64,000 bases of DNA from Amycolatopsis cihanbeyliensis (lineage in GTDB: Bacteria; Actinomycetota; Actinomycetes; Mycobacteriales; Pseudonocardiaceae), in assembly GCF_006715045.1 (NCBI RefSeq), contig NZ_VFML01000001.1:558001-622000 (forward strand), given 5' to 3'. The translations under genes were made by a program, and so were the position numbers. Under the pieces are notes generated by a model. That model was not told the DNA's origin. It ran no database searches and worked only from the letters and a program-made list of their open reading frames with translations. Each line of letters begins with the position of its first letter. Positions within the stretch are counted from its first letter, which is position 1. Below, piece after piece: positions 35,804-45,085 of this stretch.

Positions 35804-36792
35804 CGGGCCGCCTCCTGCACGTCCGAGGCCTTGCGTAGCTGGCGCACCAGCACGGCGGTGAAAGCGAAGGAGACCAGGAACAGCAGCACCGCCATCGCGG
35901 CGGCGTAACCCATGTTGAAGTACCGGAATCCCTGCACGTAGAGCCAGATCGGGTAGGTCAGCGTGGAGTTCTGCGGCGCGCCGATGGTCTTGGTGTTACC
36001 CGCGACATCCGCCGCGCCCTGCGCGACCGAACCGGCCACGATCGCCTGGGTGAAGAACTGCAGCGCGAAGATCATCGAGTTGACCACGCCGAACAGCAGC
36101 ACCGGGGAGATGGTGGGCAGGGTGATGTGCCAGAACCGGCGCAGCGGCCCGGCGCCGTCCAGCGAGGCGGCCTCGTAGTGCTCCTGCGGCACGTCCAGCA
36201 ACGCGGCCAGGATAATGATCATCAACTCCCCGGAACCCCACATCACCAGGAGGGTCAGCGCGGGCTTGGCCATCGCCGGATCGTTGAACCACAGCCCGCC
36301 CTCGATACCGAGCAGCCGCAGAAACCGGTTCACCGGCCCGAACTCCGGGTTGAACAGGAAGACGAACGCCAGGGTGGCCGCGGCGGGCGGGGCGAGCGCA
36401 GGCAGGTAGCACAGCGTGCGCACCAGGCCGACGCCCCGCTTCAGCCGGGAGATCACGGAGGCCACACCCAGCGCGAAGATCACCCTGGTCACGGTCAGCA
36501 CGACCACCAGCCAGGTGGTGTTCCACGCCGCCGTGGCCACCAGCGGTTCGCTGGTGAACATCCGGATGTAGTTGTCGAGCCCCACCCAGGACGGTGGGTT
36601 CAGCAGGTCGTAGTCGGTGAAGGAGTAGTACAGCGTCGCGATCAGCGGGTACCCGAAGAAGATCAGGAACCCGACCAGCGCGGGCGCCATGAAGGAGAGG
36701 ACGGTGACGCGCCGGCGGCGGGAGCGCCGCGCCCGTTCCCCATCGGGGGTGGGCACGACGCCCTCCGCCGCCCGGCCGAGGGTGGCGGTCAT
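35800..36792 (-). CDS. Sugar ABC transporter permease (MalF type)
   Basis: A 330-residue inner-membrane permease with a short basic N terminus (RRSRRRRVTVLSF) and six or more helices. The EAA loop appears as EHYEAASLDGAGPLRRFWHI. It starts at ATG 36792, 13 bases after the binding-protein gene. A longer frame to 36864 is a shadow running back into that gene. Confidence 0.93.
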   Translation of the reverse strand: MTATLGRAAEGVVPTPDGERARRSRRRRVTVLSFMAPALVGFLIFFGYPLIATLYYSFTDYDLLNPPSWVGLDNYIRMFTSEPLVATAAWNTTWLVVVLTVTRVIFALGVASVISRLKRGVGLVRTLCYLPALAPPAAATLAFVFLFNPEFGPVNRFLRLLGIEGGLWFNDPAMAKPALTLLVMWGSGELMIIILAALLDVPQEHYEAASLDGAGPLRRFWHITLPTISPVLLFGVVNSMIFALQFFTQAIVAGSVAQGAADVAGNTKTIGAPQNSTLTYPIWLYVQGFRYFNMGYAAAMAVLLFLVSFAFTAVLVRQLRKASDVQEAAR

Positions 36793-36805
36793 GGGCCGTT
36801 CCCGC

Positions 36806-38167
36806 TCAGTTCCCGCCGCTCTTCTGGGCCAGGGCGTCGTTGATCTGCGCGTCCACCTCGGCAAGGCCCTTGTCCAGGTCCGGCACCTTCCCCGCCTGCC
36901 AGCGAGCGGCGAAGTCGTTGACCGCCTTCAGGTGCGCGTCCCCGATCACGGTGGTCGGATTCGGCAGTAGCTTGCCGCCGGAGAACAGGTCGAGGAAGGT
37001 CTGGAACTGCTCGTCCGCCTCCAACCCGGGGTCCTCCAGCGCGGGCAGGGTACTGGGCACGTTGCGCAGCCCGTTGCCCAGCTGCACCAACGTGTCCGTG
37101 TCCAAAGACATCTGCTTGATCAGTTCCCAGGCCGCGCCGGGGTTCTCCGCGCCGCGCGGGATGGCGATGATCGTGCCGGTGGTGAACGCCCCGCCGTAAC
37201 GGTCCGGCTTGCTGTCGGCGACCGGCGGCGGCGCGGTGCCGTAGTCCAGCTCCGGCGTCTGGTCCTTCAGGAACGCCGTGCGGTACTCGCCGTCGATCAT
37301 CATCGCGACCTCGCCGCGGTGGAAGGCGTGATCGGCGGAGAACTCGTCGCCGAGACCCGCGGTGAAGCGTTCCAGGTTCTCGTAGCCGTAGAAGTCGACC
37401 AACCGCTGCTGAAACCGGAACATCTCCTTCCACTCCGGACTGCCGGCCAGGTTGGACCCACCCTGCTCGTCCAGCCAGGTGGCGCCGAAGTTCGGCGCCC
37501 AGATCTGCGCCTGGTTGGCGTAGAACGGCATGGAAGGCAGGAACCCGGCCACCTTGATCGAGCCGTCCGGGTTGAACTCGGTGAGCTTCTTGGTGTACTC
37601 GAACAGCTCCGAGGTGTTCTTCGGTGGCTCGGAAATGCCGGCCTCGGCGAGCATCTCCTTGTTGTAGTAGAAGCCGTAGACATCGGCGAGCATCGGCATG
37701 GCGCACCGCTGGCCCTGGTACTCGGTGTAGGAGCGCACAGCCTCCGGGATGATGTTCAGATCGATCCCGTCCCGCTCGAGGTACGGCGCGAGATCGGTGA
37801 AGCTGCCGTTGTCGCACCAGGTGCCGAGATTGTCGGTGTAGAAGGAGATCGCCACGTCCGGCGGGTTACCCGCGCGGATCGAGGCGGCCAGCTTGTCGTC
37901 GTCCTGGTTTCCCTCGTGGTTGATCTCGATGTTCGGGAACTTCTGCTTGAGGTTGTTCAGGCCTTTGGTCACCACGTCGTACTCGCGCGAGGAGAACTTG
38001 CTGTACACGGTCAACGTGAGCGACTCGTCGGCGGCGGGCGCGGGTGCGGCCTCGCCGTCCTGCTCGGGCCCGCTGACCGCGCCGGAGCAGGCCGTCAGCA
38101 GCATCGCCGCGCCGGCCAGTGCCGCCAGTGCGCGGGCCTTCTTCTTCGGAGTCCGGATGGAGCGCAT
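36806..38167 (-). CDS. Sugar-binding lipoprotein of an ABC importer
   Basis: A 453-residue extracellular solute-binding protein of the family 1 type. The signal region KKKARALAALAGAAMLLTAC ends in a lipobox (LLTAC), so the mature protein is anchored by the lipidated Cys. SLTLTVYSKF, then a RAGNPPDVAI-type segment and ADVYGFYYNKEMLAEAG are family features. It should bind a mono- or disaccharide; the DasR-like site points to a GlcNAc-type ligand. ATG 38167 has AGGAGGG 4 bases upstream. Confidence 0.93.
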   Translation of the reverse strand: MRSIRTPKKKARALAALAGAAMLLTACSGAVSGPEQDGEAAPAPAADESLTLTVYSKFSSREYDVVTKGLNNLKQKFPNIEINHEGNQDDDKLAASIRAGNPPDVAISFYTDNLGTWCDNGSFTDLAPYLERDGIDLNIIPEAVRSYTEYQGQRCAMPMLADVYGFYYNKEMLAEAGISEPPKNTSELFEYTKKLTEFNPDGSIKVAGFLPSMPFYANQAQIWAPNFGATWLDEQGGSNLAGSPEWKEMFRFQQRLVDFYGYENLERFTAGLGDEFSADHAFHRGEVAMMIDGEYRTAFLKDQTPELDYGTAPPPVADSKPDRYGGAFTTGTIIAIPRGAENPGAAWELIKQMSLDTDTLVQLGNGLRNVPSTLPALEDPGLEADEQFQTFLDLFSGGKLLPNPTTVIGDAHLKAVNDFAARWQAGKVPDLDKGLAEVDAQINDALAQKSGGN

Positions 38168-38216
38168 GTGCCCTCCTGCGATCATCGAATGGGGACGGTG
38201 GAGCGGTTCCGGGAGA

Positions 38217-39404
38217 TCACTGGCCCCCGGCGGGAAGTCCGAACACCTCCTCGCGCACGGTGGCCAGCGCCGACTGCAACGCGCCCGCCCGCACCGCGTC
38301 ACCGGGCGCGGCAGCCAGCTCGACCGGGGTTCTCGGCACGACGAGCTCGTGTAGCTCGTGCGAAACCAGCTCGAGGAAGAGGTCACCGCCCGCCCTGCTG
38401 ACCTCGCCGCACAGCAGCACGGCCTCCGGGTCGAGCACGCTGACCACGTTGGCGATCCCGGCGGCGACCCGGCGGGCGAGGTCGGCAAGGAAAGCCCTGC
38501 CGGCCTCGCCCGCCTTGACCGCCGCACCGACCGCCGCCCAACCGGTGTCGGCGGAGATCTCGTGCGCGTCGGCGAGGGCGAGGATCGCGGGTGAGTCGAC
38601 CAGATCGCCCCAGCGGGCGCCGAACCGGTCGAAGCCGGTGTCGGTGCGCGCCCGGTCGGGCACCTGCAGCCAGTCGATCTCCCCGCTGCCGCCCGCCGCG
38701 CCGCGGCGCAGCCTGCGGTCCAGCACCACCGCGCCGCCGGCACCCTCGCTGAGCCACACCAGCACGAAGTCGCTCAGCTCGGTGGCCCTGCCCTCGGCCA
38801 TCTCGTGCAGCGCCACCAGGTTCACGTCGTTCTCCACGGTCACCTCGACGCCGAGCGCGGCACCGAGGGCGGCCGGGAGGTCGAACCCGGACCAGCCGGG
38901 CAGATGCGGCGCCGATCCCAGCCGCCCGGTGTTCGGGTCCACGGCCCCGGGCGCGCCGATCACCACCCGGTGCAGTTCGGCCAGGGTGACCCCGGCGGCC
39001 TCGGCGGTGCCTGCCAGCGCCGCGGCGAAGGCCGCCACGACATCGGTTCCGGCCAGCACCGGCACCTCCGACGACCCTGCCGCGCGCCGCGCCAGCACCT
39101 TGCCGGTGATATCGGCGATCACCATGTCCGCGCCGTGCGGGGTCAGGTCCACCGCGGCCACCCTGGCGACCGCACCGTTGACCGCCCAGAGTTGCGCACG
39201 GGGGCCGCGCCCGCCGTCCCGCACGCCGTCCTTGACGACGACGCCTTCCTGCTCGAGACGGGCGAGTAGCTGCGCGGTCGCCGGCTTCGAGAGGCCGATC
39301 ACGTCCTCGAGGTGGGACCTGGTCAGCGGCCCCTGCCTGAGCAGCGTGTCGATGGCCGCCCGATCGTTGATCTCCCGCAACAGCCGCGGGCTCCCCGTGC
39401 GCAC
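38217..39404 (-). CDS. ROK family transcriptional regulator
   Basis: A 395-residue ROK repressor. The N-terminal winged helix (about 10-65) includes RSHLEDVIGLSKPATAQLLARL. The sugar-kinase-like domain (80-390) has VAAVDLTPHGADMVIADITG and VENDVNLVALHEMAEGR. The zinc-binding CxCGxxGC motif of ROK kinases is missing, so it is a regulator, not a kinase. GTG 39404 starts the gene. It heads the six-gene sugar operon (49 bp before the binding protein), so it controls its own operon, probably with the sugar as inducer. Confidence 0.92.
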   Translation of the reverse strand: MRTGSPRLLREINDRAAIDTLLRQGPLTRSHLEDVIGLSKPATAQLLARLEQEGVVVKDGVRDGGRGPRAQLWAVNGAVARVAAVDLTPHGADMVIADITGKVLARRAAGSSEVPVLAGTDVVAAFAAALAGTAEAAGVTLAELHRVVIGAPGAVDPNTGRLGSAPHLPGWSGFDLPAALGAALGVEVTVENDVNLVALHEMAEGRATELSDFVLVWLSEGAGGAVVLDRRLRRGAAGGSGEIDWLQVPDRARTDTGFDRFGARWGDLVDSPAILALADAHEISADTGWAAVGAAVKAGEAGRAFLADLARRVAAGIANVVSVLDPEAVLLCGEVSRAGGDLFLELVSHELHELVVPRTPVELAAAPGDAVRAGALQSALATVREEVFGLPAGGQ

Positions 39405-39435
39405 TCGTCACCCCCGGGTCCTGGTGTTATTAGAT

Positions 39436-39448
39436 AGGAAACTTTACA
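39436..39448. promoter_or_regulatory. ROK-type half operator upstream of the sugar operon
   Basis: AGGAAACTTTACA, 32-44 bases before the ROK start, matches one half of the AGGAAA-TTTCCT-type sites commonly bound by actinobacterial ROK repressors; the second half is degenerate. It is a plausible self-regulation site for the ROK gene. Confidence 0.45.
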
Positions 39449-39467
39449 GACGGTTTCGAGACACTGT

Positions 39468-39483
39468 AGTGGTCTACACCACA
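39468..39483. promoter_or_regulatory. DasR-responsive-element-like palindrome
   Basis: AGTGGTCTACACCACA matches the DasR/NagR-type operator AGTGGTCTAGACCACT at 14 of 16 positions. It lies 64-79 bases upstream of the ROK start, in the gap shared with the secreted-protein gene at 39598, and could serve either promoter. The operon's amino-sugar-type kinase fits GlcNAc-6-phosphate control. Confidence 0.7.
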
Positions 39484-39597
39484 TCCGTCAACAGTCGAAC
39501 CTCCGAGGAAAACACGAGAAGCATTCACATAGCGGGTACCGGAGCGTGGGCGCCGCTGGTATCCAGGGACGACCCCTGCATCGAGACGGAGTTCCCC

Positions 39598-40452
39598 ATG
39601 CGCAGAACCGGGATACCGACCGCCCTGCTCGCCGCCCTCCTGCTGCTCGCGCCCGGACTAGGGCACGCGGCCGCGAACACCGACCCCTGGGTCCCGATCG
39701 GCTCGGACCGGGCCCGGCCGCTCGACGAGAGCCAGGGCCTGGCCACCGTGGTACGAGCGGACGGCAGCTTCATCCGCTACACCGGGGTGGGCACCATCCC
39801 GCCCTCGCTCGCCATGCGCGGCTGGAACCACGTCGGCGACCCCGGGGCGCGCCGTGGCTACTACGTGGAGCCCTACCAGCGCGACGACCGTGGGCCGAAG
39901 TTGTTCCGGGTGCAGGCGCCGGACGGCTCCTGGGCCGAGTACACCCACGAGCTGGAGTCCTGGGAGGCGAGCAACAACTCCTTCGCCGCGGTGGCCCCGG
40001 ACGGCCGGTGGCTGGTGACCGGCGAGTGGGGCACCAGGGACCGGCTGCTGGTGCACCCGATGCCGGGGATCGTGGCCACCGACCCCGCCGCCGACCTTCC
40101 GCTCGCCTCCACGATCCGGCTGGACCGGCCGGTCCGGGACGTCCAGGGCTGCGCCTTCGTCTCGGCCACCCGCCTGCTGTGCTCCTCGAACGACCCGGAG
40201 GGAGCGCTGTTCGGCGTCACCAAGCCGCTGCTACGGCTCGACCTGCCGGGCCCACTCACCGGCGACGAGGTGACCGCGCGGGTCAGCGCCCTCGGCCAAC
40301 TCCCGCTGGAGAGTGCCTGCTCCGGCGAGTTCGAGACCGAGGGCATCGACTACGACCCGCGCGAAGCGACCCTGCGCGTCGTCGTCCTCTCCCCCGGCTT
40401 CTGCCTGCTCACCGACAGCAAGACCTGGCGCTTTGACAGGATGGGGGGATGA
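39598..40452 (+). CDS. Secreted protein of unknown function
   Basis: A 284-residue protein with a Sec signal peptide (RRTGIPTALLAALLLLAPGLGHA, likely cut after AHA-type residues near 25). The mature part has repeated Gly-Trp and beta-rich segments, for example VVRADGSFIRYTGVG and PDGRWLVTGEWGTRDRLL, suggesting a beta-propeller-like fold. Two Cys (GCAFV, RLLCSS) and two more near the end could form disulfides. No catalytic motif was recognised. Its promoter lies near the DasR-like site, and it overlaps the PPOX gene by ATGA (40449-40452). Confidence 0.8.
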   Translation: MRRTGIPTALLAALLLLAPGLGHAAANTDPWVPIGSDRARPLDESQGLATVVRADGSFIRYTGVGTIPPSLAMRGWNHVGDPGARRGYYVEPYQRDDRGPKLFRVQAPDGSWAEYTHELESWEASNNSFAAVAPDGRWLVTGEWGTRDRLLVHPMPGIVATDPAADLPLASTIRLDRPVRDVQGCAFVSATRLLCSSNDPEGALFGVTKPLLRLDLPGPLTGDEVTARVSALGQLPLESACSGEFETEGIDYDPREATLRVVVLSPGFCLLTDSKTWRFDRMGG

Positions 40453-40841
40453 CCACGGGCAGTGCGGAGTTGCGGGACTTCTGGGCCGAGCGGCTGTTCC
40501 CCACGCTGACCACACTGCGGCCGAACGGGTTGCCGCACGTGGTCCCGGTGGGCGTGACCGTGGACGAGGACTTCGCCGTCGCCAGGGTCATCTGCGGCCG
40601 GGGCAGCGTGAAGGCGCGCAACGTGCGCGCGGCGGGCCCCGGGGGCGCACCGGTGGCGGTCAGTCAGGTCGGCACCGGACGCTGGTCCACCCTGGAGGGC
40701 CGGGCGGTGCTGCGTACGGACGCCGAGGCGGTGCGCGACGCCGAGGACCGCTACACCCGGCGCTACCGGCGGCAGCCCCGGCCCAACCCGGAACGGGTGG
40801 TACTGGAGATCACCATCACCCGGCGGCTCGGGATGGACTGA
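40449..40841 (+). CDS. PPOX-class F420- or FMN-dependent oxidoreductase
   Basis: A 130-residue split-barrel (pyridoxamine-phosphate-oxidase-like) protein. The N-terminal FWAERLFPTLTTLRPNGLPHVVPVG is typical of actinobacterial F420-binding PPOX proteins, followed by ICGRGSVKARNVRA and ITITRRLGMD. It would carry out hydride transfer; the substrate is unknown. It is translationally coupled to the secreted-protein gene (ATGA). Confidence 0.88.
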   Translation: MTTGSAELRDFWAERLFPTLTTLRPNGLPHVVPVGVTVDEDFAVARVICGRGSVKARNVRAAGPGGAPVAVSQVGTGRWSTLEGRAVLRTDAEAVRDAEDRYTRRYRRQPRPNPERVVLEITITRRLGMD

Positions 40842-40859
40842 CCAGGCGGCCGAACCCGG

Positions 40860-41567
40860 TCAGCCGAACATCGCCCGCCACTCCTCCAGCGACCGCGGCC
40901 GGAACACCATATTGCGCTCGCGCACCCGGGACAGCGCGGCGGAGGGATCCGCCGAGTACAGGTGGCCCGGGTAGACCACGGGGTCGCCGTCCAGCCCGGC
41001 CAGCCATTGCAGGCTGCGGTACATCGCGTCCGCGTCCCCGCCGGGGAAGTCCGTGCGGCCACAGCCCTCCAGGAACAATGTGTCCCCGGCGACCAGCTTG
41101 CCGTCCAGCAGGAAGCACTGGCTGCCCGGCGTGTGCCCGGGGGTGTGCAGCAACCGCAGCGGGATCGCCCCGACCTCGAGCTCCTCGTCGTGGTCGTGGC
41201 CGACCAGGTCGCTCGCGGACAGGCCGGTGACCCGCCGCACCCACTCCGTCTCGGCCCGGTTCACGTGCACCGGCACCGGCTGCAGGGCCATCAGCTCGGG
41301 CAGGCCGGGCAGCGCGAAGCCCATCATGTCGCCGCCGACATGGTCGGGATGGTGATGGGTGGCCAGCACCCCGGTCAGCCGCATCCCGTCCGCGGCGAGC
41401 GCGTCCAGCAGGTCCTGCACCGCGTATGCCGGATCGACGATGACCGCCTCGCCGGTCTCCCGATCGCCGATCAGGTAGCTGAAGTTCGCCATCTGGGTGG
41501 CGACCTGGTCGCCGACGGCGAAGTCGCGGCCCGCGAGCAGTTGACGGAAGTAGAGCCGGTCGGACAT
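40860..41567 (-). CDS. MBL-fold metallohydrolase (glyoxalase II-like)
   Basis: A 235-residue metallo-beta-lactamase-fold enzyme. The dinuclear metal motif THHHPDHVGGD is present, with further His in HTPGHTPGSQ, Asp in AGDTLF and His in YPGHL. It resembles hydroxyacylglutathione or persulfide-type hydrolases; the thiol in this organism would be mycothiol or another. ATG 41567 is the start. Confidence 0.9.
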   Translation of the reverse strand: MSDRLYFRQLLAGRDFAVGDQVATQMANFSYLIGDRETGEAVIVDPAYAVQDLLDALAADGMRLTGVLATHHHPDHVGGDMMGFALPGLPELMALQPVPVHVNRAETEWVRRVTGLSASDLVGHDHDEELEVGAIPLRLLHTPGHTPGSQCFLLDGKLVAGDTLFLEGCGRTDFPGGDADAMYRSLQWLAGLDGDPVVYPGHLYSADPSAALSRVRERNMVFRPRSLEEWRAMFG

Positions 41568-41590
41568 GGTCCGATCGTAACGGGACAGGG

Positions 41591-42436
41591 ATGTGGGGCG
41601 TGGACGCGATCGAACGATGGCGCGGTGAGCTGGCGGCCTGGCGGATACCCGGGTACATCCTCGCCGGTGCCGAGGACTCGCCATGGGTGCTGCCCCGGCC
41701 GGTGTTCACCCGGCGGGCGGACCGGCAGCTGGCCACCCCGGAAGGGGCGTCCCTCCCGGCCGCGTGGGACGCGCTGGACCCGCCCGGTTCGGTGCTCGAC
41801 GTCGGGGCGGGGGCAGGGTCGGCCTGCCTGCCGCTCGCGCCACGGTGCACCGGGCTCACCGCGGTGGACGCCGATGCCGAGTTGCTCGCCGAGCTCGACC
41901 GGCGGGCCGCCACGCACGGCCTGGCCGCCCGGCTGGTGCACGGCACCTGGCCCGCGGTGGCGGCCGAGGTCGCCCCCGCCGACGTCGTGCTCTGCCACCA
42001 CGTGCTCTACAACGTCGCCGACCTCGAGCCGTTCGTCACCGCGCTGACCGGGCATGCCCGCGGGCTGGTCGTGGCGGAGCTCGCCGACCGGCACCCGCTC
42101 ACCGCGCTGAACCCGCTGTGGCGGCACTTCCACGGCATCGACCGGCCGGAGGGCCCGACCGCCGAGGACGCGGTCGCGGCCCTGGCCGAGCTCGGCATCC
42201 ACCCCACCGTCCGGCGGTGGCGGCGCACCCCCGCCGCCGAGCATCCCGATCCGGAGGCGCTGGTGGAGGTGACCAGGCGCAGGCTGTGCCTGCCGCGGAC
42301 GCGCACCGCCGAGGTGGCCGAGGCCCTGCGCGAGCACGGCCACCTGGACGGCGAGACCAGGGACCTGGGCGCCTCCGGATCCGGCATCGTCACGCTGACC
42401 TGGCCCGGCACCGCGCGGTCAGGAGCCGGGCGCTGA
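41591..42436 (+). CDS. Class I SAM-dependent methyltransferase
   Basis: A 281-residue methyltransferase. VLDVGAGAGSACLPLA is motif I, LTAVDADAELL motif II, and DVVLCHHVLYNV a further motif. N-terminal and C-terminal extensions are not recognised. Small-molecule or protein methylation both remain possible. It starts 23 bases after the divergent MBL gene, so the two share a promoter region. Its last 18 bases overlap the end of the MMPL gene. Confidence 0.88.
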   Translation: MWGVDAIERWRGELAAWRIPGYILAGAEDSPWVLPRPVFTRRADRQLATPEGASLPAAWDALDPPGSVLDVGAGAGSACLPLAPRCTGLTAVDADAELLAELDRRAATHGLAARLVHGTWPAVAAEVAPADVVLCHHVLYNVADLEPFVTALTGHARGLVVAELADRHPLTALNPLWRHFHGIDRPEGPTAEDAVAALAELGIHPTVRRWRRTPAAEHPDPEALVEVTRRRLCLPRTRTAEVAEALREHGHLDGETRDLGASGSGIVTLTWPGTARSGAGR

Positions 42437-44512
42437 GGCCAGCCGGGACGGCCACCACACCCGCTTGCCGATGTCGATGGTCAGCGCGGGCACCAGCAGC
42501 GAACGCACCAGCAGGGTGTCCAGCAGCACGCCGAACGCCACGATGAACGCGATCTGGGCGAGGAACAGGATCGGCAGTACGGCCAGCGCCGCGAACGTCG
42601 CGGCCAGCACCACCCCGGCCGAGGTGATCACCCCGCCCGTCACGGTCAGGCCGCGCAGCGTACCGGCCCTGGTTCCCGAGCCGATGGTCTCCTCGCGGAC
42701 CCTGGTCATCAGGAAGATGTTGTAGTCGATCCCCAGCGCCACCAGGAACACGAAACCGAACAGCGGTACCCCGGGGTCGGCGCCGGGGAAGTCCAGCACG
42801 TGGTTGAACACCAGCGCCGAGACGCCCATGGTGGCGCCGAAGGAGAGCACCACGGTGGCGATCAGCAGCAGCGGTGCCAGCAACGCGCGCAGCAGCAGGG
42901 CCAGCACGGCGAAGATCACCACCAGCACGATCGGCATGATCACCGCGCGGTCCCGCTTCGAGGTCTCCTGGGTGTCCAACTGGATCGCGCTGCGGCCACC
43001 GACCTTCGCCTCGCCGCCGGGGACCGCGTGCACGGCGTCCCGGATGCGTTGCACGGTGGCGATGGCGGACTCCGAGCCGGCCGGGGCCGTCAGGATCGCG
43101 TTGAGCTGCGCCATGCCGTCCACCACCGTGGGGGCGCCTTCCGGTCCGGTCAGCGGCGCGACCTGGGAGACCCCCTCGACCTGGGCGGCGGCCGCCACCT
43201 CGCCGGTCCTTTCGGCGTCCGCGATGATCACTGCGGGCGAGCCGGCACCTGCCGGGAAGTGCCGGGCGAGCACCTGCTCACCGGTCACCGAGTCCACCTC
43301 GGTGAGGAACACATCGGACTGGTCGGTCCCGCTCGCCCGTAGCTGGGGCACGAAGGCGACCCCGGCCAGCAGCACCACGGTGGCGCCGATCCAGACCACC
43401 CGCGGGGTGGCGTTCACCCGACCCGCGACCCGCGCCCACAGCCCGCCTTCCTCCTTGTGTGCCGAGCCCAGCGTCGGCAGGAGAGGCCAGAACGCGGCCC
43501 TGCCCAGCAGCACCAGAACCGCGGGCAGGAAGGTCATCGAGGCCAGCAGCGCCGCGGCGATGCCGATGGCGGCGACCGGGCCCAGGCCGCGGTTGGAGTT
43601 GAGGTCGCTGAACAGCAGGCACAGCACCCCGAGGATCACCGTGCCGGCCGAAGCCGTGATCGGCTCGACGGTGGCCCGCAGCGCGGTGCGCATGGCGGTG
43701 AGGGCCTCGGGGGTGTCGCGCAGGTCCTCCCGGAACCGGGACACCAGCAGCAGCGCGTAGTCCGTGGCCGCTCCGAAGACCAGGATGAACAGGATGCCCT
43801 GGCTCTGCCCGTTCAGCGCCAGCACGTCCTGGTCGGCGAGCAGGTACACGATGAGGCTGGCGAGGCCGAGTGCGCACACCGCGGACAGCAGCACCACCAG
43901 CGGCAGCACCGGGCTGCGGTAGACCATGACCAGGATCAGCGCCACGACCGCGCCCGCCACCAGCAGCAACAGGCCGTCGATGCCGCTGAACGCCTCCACC
44001 AGGTCGGCGAGCTGACCGGCGGGGCCGGTTACCAGCACGGTCAACCCGCTCGGCGGTCGCGGGACGGCGTCCCGGACCTCCTGGGCCACATCGCCGGGGT
44101 TGCCGTCCGCGGTGATCGGCACGACGAGCTGCGTCGCCTGGCCGTCCCGCGCGGGGATCGGCGACGGCAGCGGTCCCCGCACCCCGGGCACGCCTTCGAT
44201 GTGGTGCGTCGCGGTGGCGAGGAACCGCTGGTCGGCCTCGGTGATCCCGCCGGCGCGCTCCAGCACCACGATGGCCGGAACGGTCTGGCTGTCGGCGAAC
44301 CGTTTCTGCCACTCGGTGACGGCGGTCGCCTCGGCGGAGGCGGGCAGGAAGGCCGCGTTGTCGTTCTCCGCGACCTCGCTGAGCTTGCCGGCGAACGGCC
44401 CGCCGAACCCGCCCACGGCGAGCCACCCGATCAGCAGCAGCGCGGGTATCAGCCAGCGTCGCCTTCGGGTGCGCGCCGGCCTGCCCTCGGCGGGCGGCTC
44501 ATCGGAGATCAT
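42419..44512 (-). CDS. MMPL-family RND exporter
   Basis: A 697-residue RND permease with 11-12 hydrophobic helices in two halves and two large extracytoplasmic loops. The proton-relay motifs are FGAATDYALLLVSRFRE (first half) and ALGIDYNIFLMTRVREE (second half). Members export lipids, antibiotics or other hydrophobic compounds. ATG 44512 is preferred over a frame extending to 44593 that enters the promoter of the divergent MarR gene. MarR control across a small dyad suggests drug or lipid export under a ligand. Confidence 0.93.
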   Translation of the reverse strand: MISDEPPAEGRPARTRRRRWLIPALLLIGWLAVGGFGGPFAGKLSEVAENDNAAFLPASAEATAVTEWQKRFADSQTVPAIVVLERAGGITEADQRFLATATHHIEGVPGVRGPLPSPIPARDGQATQLVVPITADGNPGDVAQEVRDAVPRPPSGLTVLVTGPAGQLADLVEAFSGIDGLLLLVAGAVVALILVMVYRSPVLPLVVLLSAVCALGLASLIVYLLADQDVLALNGQSQGILFILVFGAATDYALLLVSRFREDLRDTPEALTAMRTALRATVEPITASAGTVILGVLCLLFSDLNSNRGLGPVAAIGIAAALLASMTFLPAVLVLLGRAAFWPLLPTLGSAHKEEGGLWARVAGRVNATPRVVWIGATVVLLAGVAFVPQLRASGTDQSDVFLTEVDSVTGEQVLARHFPAGAGSPAVIIADAERTGEVAAAAQVEGVSQVAPLTGPEGAPTVVDGMAQLNAILTAPAGSESAIATVQRIRDAVHAVPGGEAKVGGRSAIQLDTQETSKRDRAVIMPIVLVVIFAVLALLLRALLAPLLLIATVVLSFGATMGVSALVFNHVLDFPGADPGVPLFGFVFLVALGIDYNIFLMTRVREETIGSGTRAGTLRGLTVTGGVITSAGVVLAATFAALAVLPILFLAQIAFIVAFGVLLDTLLVRSLLVPALTIDIGKRVWWPSRLASAPGS

Positions 44513-44571
44513 GGGTGCGTACCTCGCCTGTCGAACGAACGAGCCGGGTGGAACCCTCACCGGCAGATTAT

Positions 44572-44583
44572 TCAGCAGGCTGA
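44572..44583. promoter_or_regulatory. Candidate MarR operator
   Basis: TCAGC-AG-GCTGA is a perfect 5-bp dyad in the 98-bp gap between the divergent MMPL and MarR starts, in a relatively A+T-rich stretch (ATTATTCAGC). The position is right, but the site is short. Confidence 0.45.
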
Positions 44584-44610
44584 CGATTCGCATCGCGAAG
44601 GGCTGTGAGG

Positions 44611-45051
44611 ATGGACACCGACCCGGATTCCGGCATCGAGTCCTGGCCGACCGGCCGGCTGCTCTCGGTGGCGGCGCGGCTGGTGGAGGCCAGGTGGGCC
44701 GCCCTGCTCGACCAGTTGGGTCTCAGCCATGCCGGCCTGGTCGCGCTGCACCTGCTGGGCACCGAGGGGCTGGCGCAGAGTGCGCTGGCCCGCCGGTGTC
44801 GAGTGACCGACCAGACCATGAGCCGTACGTTGGAGCGGCTGCAGCGCTCCGGCTTCGTGGAGCGGACCACCGACCCCGCGGACGGGCGCCGCACGCTCGT
44901 CCGGGCGACCGAGGCGGGGCGCGAGGTGCACCGCCGGGCCGCGGAGGCCGAGCGGCACGACCCGGTCGTCCAGGGTGTGCTCGGCGAGGACGAGCACTTC
45001 CGCCACCGGCTGCTGCACATCGTCACCCAGCTCGGTGCGGACACGGCCTAG
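44611..45051 (+). CDS. MarR family transcriptional regulator
   Basis: A 146-residue winged-helix regulator. LARRCRVTDQTMSRTLERLQRSG is the recognition region and DPADGRRTLVRATEAG the wing. ATG 44611 or GTG 44605 may start it. It is divergent from the MMPL exporter, so it probably represses that gene in response to a small ligand. About 35 bases lie before the LytS gene downstream. Confidence 0.92.
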   Translation: MDTDPDSGIESWPTGRLLSVAARLVEARWAALLDQLGLSHAGLVALHLLGTEGLAQSALARRCRVTDQTMSRTLERLQRSGFVERTTDPADGRRTLVRATEAGREVHRRAAEAERHDPVVQGVLGEDEHFRHRLLHIVTQLGADTA

Positions 45052-45085
45052 GATCTAGCGAGCCATCGACGCGGATGGAGCCTGC

